Origin: an uncultured Prevotellaceae bacterium
Lineage (GTDB): Bacteria > Bacteroidota > Bacteroidia > Bacteroidales > Bacteroidaceae
Reading direction: 5' to 3'
Assembly (NCBI GenBank): GCA_946539635.1
Contig: CAMNHS010000063.1
Span: forward strand, 1 to 7,649
Length of the DNA stretch: 7,649 nt
Under the pieces are notes generated by a model, which saw nothing but the letters and a program-made list of their open reading frames with translations, ran no database searches and was not told where the DNA came from. This document shows positions 1 through 4,970 of this stretch, in pieces. A program made the translations under genes and the position numbers. Within the stretch, counting starts at the first letter, position 1, and each line of letters begins with the position of its first letter.

Positions 1-647
1 GAGTTAGGAACGATGTTCTGAGCACCAGCACGAGCGCGCTGTACATCACCCTTACGCTGTGGACCGTCAAGAATCATCTGGTCACCTGTGTAAGCGTGTA
101 CAGTTGTCATGATACCGCTCTGGATTGGAGCGAAATCGTTCAGAGCCTTTGTCATAGGAGCAAGACAGTTTGTTGTGCAAGATGCAGCAGAGATAACTGT
201 ATCAGCAGGTGTCAAAGTCTTGTGGTTAACATTGTAAACGATTGTTGGGAGGTCGTTACCTGCAGGAGCAGAAATAACAACTTTCTTAGCACCAGCTGTC
301 AAGTGAGCAGATGCCTTCTCCTTTGATGTATAGAAACCTGTGCACTCCAAAACAACGTCAACATCGAGCTTACCCCATGGAAGTTCTGCAGCGTTTGGAA
401 CAGCATAGATTGTAATTTCCTTACCATCAACGATGATAGAATTCTCTGTGCAGTCAACTGTGTGCTTGTTCTCACCGAACTTACCACAGAAACCACCCTG
501 TGCTGTGTCATACTTCAGCAGGTGAGCGAGCATCTTAGGACTTGTCAAGTCGTTGATAGCTACTACTTCATAACCTTCAGCCTCGAACATCTGACGGAAT
601 GCGAGACGACCAATACGGCCAAAACCGTTAATTGCTACTTTTGTCAT
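1..647 (-). CDS. gap: Glyceraldehyde-3-phosphate dehydrogenase, type I (3' end outside window)
   Basis: Catalyses the reversible, phosphate-dependent oxidation of glyceraldehyde 3-phosphate to 1,3-bisphosphoglycerate with NAD+ in cytosolic glycolysis and gluconeogenesis. The visible 215 codons hold the N-terminal Rossmann motif NGFGRIGR (residues 7-14), Asp33 in an AINDL stretch (the usual mark of NAD rather than NADP preference) and the active-site motif SCTTNC with nucleophilic Cys157. The reading frame is open to the window edge, stopping in the middle of NIVPNS, so roughly the last third of a protein of about 335 residues is missing. The ATG at 647-645 is chosen because [14 protein letters not shown] is the standard family N-terminus. 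The upstream leader AACAAAA has no clear Shine-Dalgarno sequence, which is common in Bacteroidetes. It has its own promoter-like element about 65 bases upstream and is probably transcribed separately from the gene before it. Identification is very secure. Confidence 0.97.
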   Translation of the reverse strand, partial: MTKVAINGFGRIGRLAFRQMFEAEGYEVVAINDLTSPKMLAHLLKYDTAQGGFCGKFGENKHTVDCTENSIIVDGKEITIYAVPNAAELPWGKLDVDVVLECTGFYTSKEKASAHLTAGAKKVVISAPAGNDLPTIVYNVNHKTLTPADTVISAASCTTNCLAPMTKALNDFAPIQSGIMTTVHAYTGDQMILDGPQRKGDVQRARAGAQNIVPN

Positions 648-657
648 TTTTGTTTGA

Positions 658-673
658 ATTTAATTAATTAAAT
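658..673. repeat. 16-bp perfect AT-only palindrome in the gap leader
   Basis: ATTTAATTAATTAAAT reads identically on both strands and lies 11 bases upstream of the gap start codon, inside the presumed 5' untranslated region. It could be a protein-binding site, a weak mRNA hairpin, or simply chance in a very AT-rich leader. The palindrome is certain; any function is unproven. Confidence 0.5.
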
Positions 674-709
674 GAAAGGTTTTTACCCTAAAATTATCTA
701 TTGTGACCG

Positions 710-717
710 CAAAGTTA
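710..717 (-). promoter_or_regulatory. Candidate Bacteroidetes-type -7 promoter element for gap
   Basis: Reading the minus strand, TAACTTTG (717 to 710) matches the TAnnTTTG -7 consensus used by the primary sigma factor of Bacteroidetes. A TTTG at 735-732 could serve as the -33 element, but the 14-base spacing is shorter than the usual 17 to 21, so the match is incomplete. It implies a transcript start near 700-705 and a leader of about 55 bases. The rest of the 648-812 spacer is AT-rich, with no open frame of note and no convincing terminator for the gene that ends at 813. Confidence 0.6.
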
Positions 718-812
718 CATATTTTTTTCGACAAAATGCTTTCTTTAGGCAAAAATATTTGTCTTTAAGTAATAAATTATAAAAATTTCACTTTTTTTGT
801 AATGTAGAGTGT

Positions 813-1589
813 TCATTTCGCCACATTCACACCGACACCAAAAAGTGCAAAATCCCCTTTCAAGGGGTCATCAGGAAAAATTTCTTTCAACCTGTCTGTC
901 AACTTGATGGCGGCTGACATAGAAGCCGTCTTGCAACTTATCAAACCCAACTTATTAGCTTCTTGCATAACATGGGTGTCCATAGGCATGATAAGAGTAC
1001 GCTTGTCGATAATATCTTTCCACAGACCTAAATCGACAGGGGAATCGTCTCTCACCATCCAGCGCATGAACATACACAGGCGTTTGCATGAAGATTGAGT
1101 ATTTTTAGGAATTATGACTTCTACACCTCTTGCAGAGAAGAATGTCACTATTTTTTCTATTGCATCATAGCATGTACCCTTGCCAACATAATTCTTCAGG
1201 GAGTCATAGGAAGAGACCAATTCCTGCAAGGCACACAACATCTTGTGCATTGTTGAGCAGGTATAGAGACGATAGAAACACTTCTGGGTATCAGGAATAT
1301 CCTTCTTAAACTGTCCACTCAGAAGCCATTCTCTCACCTCTCCCTTGCTGCAATCAAGAATAAACTGTATCTTTGGCAGGAATTGTTTTCTGGAGCCATA
1401 ACTGAGGCTCGCAGCAATAAAAGCGAGGAGTTCCTGGTTGGACTCCCCCTCTACCTGGTGCATAAACCAGGACGGGTCGCCAATCAGGAACTCTTCTGTT
1501 TCGTATTTATTTGATAAGTATATAAGGTATTCCTTCACCTTACAGTATAGACTTAACGGTTTCGAGCATTCCCTTTGACTGTATGTCAT
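813..1589 (-). CDS. TIGR02757 / DUF2400 family protein (HhH-GPD-like, function unknown)
   Basis: A 258-residue soluble protein recognised as TIGR02757/DUF2400, a family widespread in Bacteroidetes with no settled function. Family landmarks are ASLSYGSRKQF (about 60-70), KRLCMFMRWMVRDDSPVDLGLW (about 169-190), MPMDTHV (201-207) with KLGL close behind, and the C-terminal PDDPLKGDFALFGVGV (239-254). The Arg/Trp-rich block and Asp-Thr-His-Val recall helix-hairpin-helix DNA glycosylases, but the Nth-type C-terminal iron-sulphur cysteines are absent. The ATG at 1589 lies inside the end of uxaB (50-base overlap) and has an AGGA seven bases upstream. An alternative GTG at 1538 lies one base after the uxaB stop and would drop 17 poorly characteristic residues. 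The overlap suggests cotranscription and translational coupling with uxaB, although no functional link is apparent. Family assignment is firm, exact start less so. Confidence 0.88.
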   Translation of the reverse strand: MTYSQRECSKPLSLYCKVKEYLIYLSNKYETEEFLIGDPSWFMHQVEGESNQELLAFIAASLSYGSRKQFLPKIQFILDCSKGEVREWLLSGQFKKDIPDTQKCFYRLYTCSTMHKMLCALQELVSSYDSLKNYVGKGTCYDAIEKIVTFFSARGVEVIIPKNTQSSCKRLCMFMRWMVRDDSPVDLGLWKDIIDKRTLIMPMDTHVMQEANKLGLISCKTASMSAAIKLTDRLKEIFPDDPLKGDFALFGVGVNVAK

Positions 1590-3021
1590 TGAGGAATCCT
1601 ACTACCATATCTGTCAGACCTGGAATCTTGTTGAGGTCACCATGCTCACCCCAAATCCAGTCAGCAGCAAGAACACCTTCTGCAACCTTCTTGGTATCGC
1701 CAGTAGCCCACAACTGTGTCAGCAGATCCATAATCTTCTGGTCGTCATTTGGAGTAATAGGAGCACCATCTGCACGAGTACCACCCTTGTAGTATGTGAT
1801 GATTGCAGCGAGACCAAGTACAAGACCCTTTGGCAGCTCACCCTTACGCTCCAGATATACCTTGACTCCTGGGAGATCACGTGCTTGGAATTTAGGGAAT
1901 GAGTTAAGCATGATACTTGTAACCTGATGGTCAACATATGGATTGTCGAAACGCTCCAGAACGTCAGCAGCAAACTTCTGCAACTCATCCATTGGGAGAT
2001 TGAGAGTCTGCATGAGTTCGTCATACTGTACCTTCTTGATGTATGGACCAACAACCTCATGGTGCAGAGCATCACGTACAATATTGATGCCAGACAGATA
2101 TGCTACTGGAGAGAGAACTGTGTGAGGACCATTGAGCAGAGTAACCTTTCTCTCATGATAAGGAGCCTCAGACTCAGCAATCAGCACATGCAGACCTGCC
2201 TGATCAGCAGGGAATTCCTTACGCAACTCTTCACAAGACATATTCTCTGGTCTCTCGATTACCCACAGATGGAATATCTCAGCCTGAACAACAAGATTGT
2301 CCTTATAGCCAATCTTCTGCTGTATCTCAGCGATGTCCTTACGTGGGAATCCAGGAACGATACGGTCAACAAGAGTAGCACAAACATAGTTATACTTCTC
2401 AAACCAATCCTTGAAGCCCTGGTAGTCTGCTCCGAAGTCATCTTTCCACAGTTCGATATACTTGCGGATGCAGTCCTTCAGGTGGTGACCATTAAGGAAG
2501 ATAAGCTCACAAGGCATAATGATGAGACCCTTTGAAGGATCACCATTGAATGTCTGATAACGACGATAGAGCAACTGCACGAGTTTACCTGGGTAAGAAG
2601 AAGCAGGAGCATCAGACAACTTGCATGCTGGATCGAAAGCGATACCGGCCTCAGTAGTGTTAGAGATTACGAAACGTATCTCTGGCTGCTCAGCAAGTGC
2701 CATATATGCCCAATTCTGTGCATATGGGTCTATGCCACGAGAAATAACATCGATACGGTCCAACTGGTTAACTGCTTCACCATTTAGACGTCCCTGCAAG
2801 TTAACGTGATAGAGACAGTCCTGGCCATTGAGCCAAGGCACCATACCTTTTTCGATAGGCTGAACAACGACTACAGAACCATTGAAATTGGTCTTTGCAT
2901 TCATGTTCCATACAATCCAGTCAACAAATGCACGAAGGAAGTTACCTTCACCAAACTGAATAATTCTCTCAGGTGCTACGCTCTTAGGAGCTGTGAGCTT
3001 GTTTAATGATTTTAATGCCAT
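1540..3021 (-). CDS. uxaB: Tagaturonate reductase (altronate oxidoreductase)
   Basis: Reduces D-tagaturonate to D-altronate with NADH (EC 1.1.1.58), the second step of the hexuronate isomerase route that breaks down galacturonate from pectin; cytosolic. The 493-residue length is close to the approximately 483 of E. coli UxaB. The N-terminal dinucleotide-binding region begins with IIQFGEGNFLRAFVDW (about 20-35), typical of UxaB within the mannitol dehydrogenase superfamily. The superfamily active-site signature K-x4-N-G-x-H is seen as Lys292, Asn297, Gly298 and His300 in KVTLLNGPHT, followed by the helical C-terminal domain. The ATG at 3021 is preceded by an AT-rich leader and a TACCTTTG promoter element, so the gene probably begins a new transcript. 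The downstream DUF2400 gene overlaps its 3' end. No other hexuronate genes (uxaA, uxaC, kdgK, kdgA) are in view, so the pathway must be completed elsewhere. Fructuronate reductase (UxuB) is a related alternative, but the sequence and length favour UxaB. Confidence 0.93.
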   Translation of the reverse strand: MALKSLNKLTAPKSVAPERIIQFGEGNFLRAFVDWIVWNMNAKTNFNGSVVVVQPIEKGMVPWLNGQDCLYHVNLQGRLNGEAVNQLDRIDVISRGIDPYAQNWAYMALAEQPEIRFVISNTTEAGIAFDPACKLSDAPASSYPGKLVQLLYRRYQTFNGDPSKGLIIMPCELIFLNGHHLKDCIRKYIELWKDDFGADYQGFKDWFEKYNYVCATLVDRIVPGFPRKDIAEIQQKIGYKDNLVVQAEIFHLWVIERPENMSCEELRKEFPADQAGLHVLIAESEAPYHERKVTLLNGPHTVLSPVAYLSGINIVRDALHHEVVGPYIKKVQYDELMQTLNLPMDELQKFAADVLERFDNPYVDHQVTSIMLNSFPKFQARDLPGVKVYLERKGELPKGLVLGLAAIITYYKGGTRADGAPITPNDDQKIMDLLTQLWATGDTKKVAEGVLAADWIWGEHGDLNKIPGLTDMVVGFLNDIQSKGMLETVKSIL

Positions 3022-3067
3022 TTTTGGTTAGTATTTGTAGTTAATTTTATTGATGAGATTCACCCTG

Positions 3068-3075
3068 CAAAGGTA
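3068..3075 (-). promoter_or_regulatory. Candidate Bacteroidetes -7 promoter element for uxaB
   Basis: On the minus strand TACCTTTG (3075 to 3068), followed by CAGG, fits the TAnnTTTG -7 consensus. The region 17 to 21 bases upstream is the terminator stem of the preceding unit (CTGTTTCAC) and contains no exact TTTG, so the -33 element is poor or absent. A start near 3060 would give a leader of about 40 bases before the uxaB ATG. The gene probably has its own start, because a strong terminator lies immediately upstream. Confidence 0.6.
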
Positions 3076-3077
3076 AC

Positions 3078-3118
3078 AAAAAAAAGTGAAACAGGAAAAG
3101 TATGTTCTTGTTTCACTT
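3078..3118 (-). terminator. Rho-independent terminator of the valS-hisB unit
   Basis: Starting 21 bases after the hisB stop on the minus strand, AAGTGAAACA (3118-3109) pairs perfectly over 10 bp with TGTTTCACTT (3093-3084). One mismatch (3108/3094) and three more pairs (3107-3105 with 3095-3097) extend the stem. The loop is seven bases. The stem is followed directly by a run of eight U residues (3085-3078), the first two of which are also the last two paired bases. This is a textbook intrinsic terminator and separates hisB from uxaB. Confidence 0.9.
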
Positions 3119-3139
3119 GATATTTATCATTTTTTAACT

Positions 3140-4207
3140 CTACAGGGTTCCTTTTGTCGAAGGAAGCTGGTAGTGATAGATGTCTCTTTTTACTGCCATT
3201 CTGATGCTCCTTGCAAAGGCTTTGAAGATACCTTCTATCTTATGATGCTCATTATCTCCTTCAGCTTTTATGTTCAGATTCATCTTAGCAGCATCGCTGA
3301 CACTCTTAAAGAAATGCAGGAACATCTCTGTTGGCATCTCTCCAATCTTCTCACGCTTGAATTCTGCATCCCAAACGAGCCATGGACGTCCTCCAAAGTC
3401 GAGAGCCACCTGACACAGGCAGTCATCCATAGGAAGAGAATAGCCATAGCGTTCTATGCCACGTTTCTCACCAAGGGCCTTCAGGAGACATTCTCCAAGC
3501 ACTATGCCTGTATCCTCTATAGAATGGTGTTCATCAACATTCAGGTCGCCATTACAGCGAACATAGAGGTCCATCATTCCATGTTTACCAATCTGCTCAA
3601 GCATATGGTCAAAGAACCCCAGTCCTGTCTGGATATCACATTTTCCTGTGCCATCAAGATTCAGGCGGACAGTAATATCTGTTTCCTTTGTCTTTCGAGA
3701 AATCTCTACAATGCGTTCTCCGGCAAAGAGAAGTTCTGCTGCCTTTTCCCATGATGTCTCATCCTTTATGCAAAGGAATTTACATCCAAGGTTTTGTGCC
3801 AGTTTCTCGTCACTTTCCCTATCGCCAATGACAAAGGAATTAGCAAGGTCGTACTCAGGGTTGTTGATATATTTTCCAAGCAAACCTGTTCCTGGCTTTC
3901 TGTTAGGATGATTGTCCTCAGGGAAATGGTTGTCTATCAGGATATCGTCAAACTCTACCCCCTCACCCTTGAGAGTCTTGAGGATAAAGTTTTGAACAGG
4001 CCAGAAGGTGTTTTCAGGGAAAGACTCTGTGCCGAGTCCATCCTGATTACTTACCATAACGAATTCGAAATCCAGATTCTTGCGTATGAAGGAAAGGTTA
4101 CGGAATACTCCTTCTACAAATTCCAGTTTCTCGAAGCTGTCAATCTGCTCGTCAGCAGGTTCTTTTATCAGAGTACCATCTCTGTCTATGAATAAAACTC
4201 TTTTCAT
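3140..4207 (-). CDS. hisB: Bifunctional histidinol-phosphatase / imidazoleglycerol-phosphate dehydratase
   Basis: Catalyses two steps of histidine biosynthesis: dehydration of imidazoleglycerol phosphate to imidazole acetol phosphate (C-terminal half) and dephosphorylation of histidinol phosphate (N-terminal half). The 355-residue length equals that of E. coli HisB. The N-terminal HAD domain shows the DRDGT motif with nucleophile Asp8 and Asp10, SNQDG (53-57), RKP (103-105) and IGDRESD (127-133). The dehydratase domain starts near 172 and carries GFFDHML (197-203) and the twin metal-binding motifs DEHHSIED (225-232) and NEHHKIEG (319-326), ending in LPSTKG. The start at 4207 was preferred over an in-frame ATG at 4291, because [12 protein letters not shown] is the family N-terminus and the upstream extension lies wholly within the preceding gene. 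That ATG forms an ATGA overlap with the preceding stop, indicating translational coupling. Three of the four zinc-ligand positions known from E. coli HisB are changed. No other his genes are in view. Confidence 0.96.
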   Translation of the reverse strand: MKRVLFIDRDGTLIKEPADEQIDSFEKLEFVEGVFRNLSFIRKNLDFEFVMVSNQDGLGTESFPENTFWPVQNFILKTLKGEGVEFDDILIDNHFPEDNHPNRKPGTGLLGKYINNPEYDLANSFVIGDRESDEKLAQNLGCKFLCIKDETSWEKAAELLFAGERIVEISRKTKETDITVRLNLDGTGKCDIQTGLGFFDHMLEQIGKHGMMDLYVRCNGDLNVDEHHSIEDTGIVLGECLLKALGEKRGIERYGYSLPMDDCLCQVALDFGGRPWLVWDAEFKREKIGEMPTEMFLHFFKSVSDAAKMNLNIKAEGDNEHHKIEGIFKAFARSIRMAVKRDIYHYQLPSTKGTL

Positions 4208-4935
4208 TTCTCTCTTGTCTTCAAGTCTCCGAAGAGGTATAATAATGTTGTCTGATGAGCAACAGAAATCAGCATCATAATAGCATAGCACAATGTGCAG
4301 ACAGCAAGCATAGTGGCATATCCGGAATTAGGGATAAGAGCTTCGTCACCAAAGTTTATCTTTCCCTCTATACTGCTGAGATATGCTGATGTAGCAACTG
4401 TATAAGGCATCATAAGCAGAAGATTTACCACACAAAGTATCAGTCCACTCATCAACACCACACCAAGTATCTTGCCCCAATGGTTCCAACCCTTCTTGAT
4501 GGTCTGCTTAAAGGATATCTTCTCTCCCTTATCCTTCATAATCCATGAATAGATTGGGAAAAAGAATGGTGTCCACACAAGCCAGAAGAAGAGAGAACTC
4601 TTAAGTCCTAAAACAACAATGTTCGAGGTCTTGTCTTTCTCTTTTCCTGACATTCTGCAGAACATCAGATATAAGCGTCCTTGTGCAAGAATTGACAGCA
4701 GGATAACAAGAACGAATGCTGTAAGTCCTACATATACATATTCAATCTGCACCTCGGTTTTGGCCTGTTCTGCAACATTGAGGTATATAGAACACGCATT
4801 GACTACTGCATACAGGAGGGCACACACCACATAATAAGGTGACATTATCTTTAACACCTTCCAGAGATTCTTGCCCAAGAATCCCCATCCCTCAGCAATA
4901 CATCTTGCGTATGAACGCTCCTTATACAGTTCCAT
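4204..4935 (-). CDS. Multi-pass integral membrane protein of unknown function
   Basis: I do not recognise a characterised family. The 243-residue protein has five strongly hydrophobic stretches, at about 28-52, 67-92, 106-132, 155-182 and 205-235, so it is probably an inner-membrane protein with five (possibly six) helices. There is no cleavable signal peptide: the N-terminus ([12 protein letters not shown]) is charged and followed by an amphipathic region, [14 protein letters not shown]. Lys-rich loops (about 97-103 and 134-149) suggest cytoplasmic faces by the positive-inside rule. A repeated theme of Gly-Trp plus Lys/Trp ([11 protein letters not shown] near 16-26, KKGWNHWGK near 147-155) may mark an internal duplication and resembles membrane proteins of the broad YciC/DUF975-like type, but this is only an impression. 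The ATG at 4935 directly follows a tandem heptamer repeat reaching back to the valS stop. Its TGA overlaps the hisB ATG. Being embedded between valS and hisB implies shared transcription and does not indicate a role. Confidence 0.85.
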   Translation of the reverse strand: MELYKERSYARCIAEGWGFLGKNLWKVLKIMSPYYVVCALLYAVVNACSIYLNVAEQAKTEVQIEYVYVGLTAFVLVILLSILAQGRLYLMFCRMSGKEKDKTSNIVVLGLKSSLFFWLVWTPFFFPIYSWIMKDKGEKISFKQTIKKGWNHWGKILGVVLMSGLILCVVNLLLMMPYTVATSAYLSSIEGKINFGDEALIPNSGYATMLAVCTLCYAIMMLISVAHQTTLLYLFGDLKTREK

Positions 4936-4970
4936 AGTTCTTAGTTCCTAGTTCTTACCTCTTACTTCTT
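4936..4970 (-). repeat. Five tandem heptamers (AAGAACT consensus) from valS stop to next start
   Basis: Read on the minus strand the units are AAGAAGT, AAGAGGT, AAGAACT, AGGAACT and AAGAACT, ending exactly at the ATG of the membrane protein gene. The first two units contain the last two Lys codons of valS and its TAA stop; the others fill the spacer completely. The AGGA in unit four lies ten bases from the ATG and may act as a weak ribosome binding site. Confidence 0.85.

Noticed and set aside
741..800. Possible terminator after the DUF2400 gene
   Set aside because: Only weak, AT-only pairings with mismatches can be drawn; there is no stable stem followed by a U-tract.
1927..2535. Plus-strand open frame of 202 codons opposite uxaB
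   Set aside because: It lies entirely antisense to a clearly coding gene, its translation resembles no family I know, and it has no promoter or ribosome binding site; it is a shadow frame.
3086..3754. Plus-strand open frame of 222 codons opposite hisB
   Set aside because: It starts inside the hisB terminator and runs antisense through the conserved dehydratase domain, with a composition typical of reverse-strand translation.
4208..4291. N-terminal extension of HisB to an upstream ATG
   Set aside because: The added 28 residues are a second-frame reading of the membrane protein gene, and known HisB proteins begin at the [12 protein letters not shown] equivalent.
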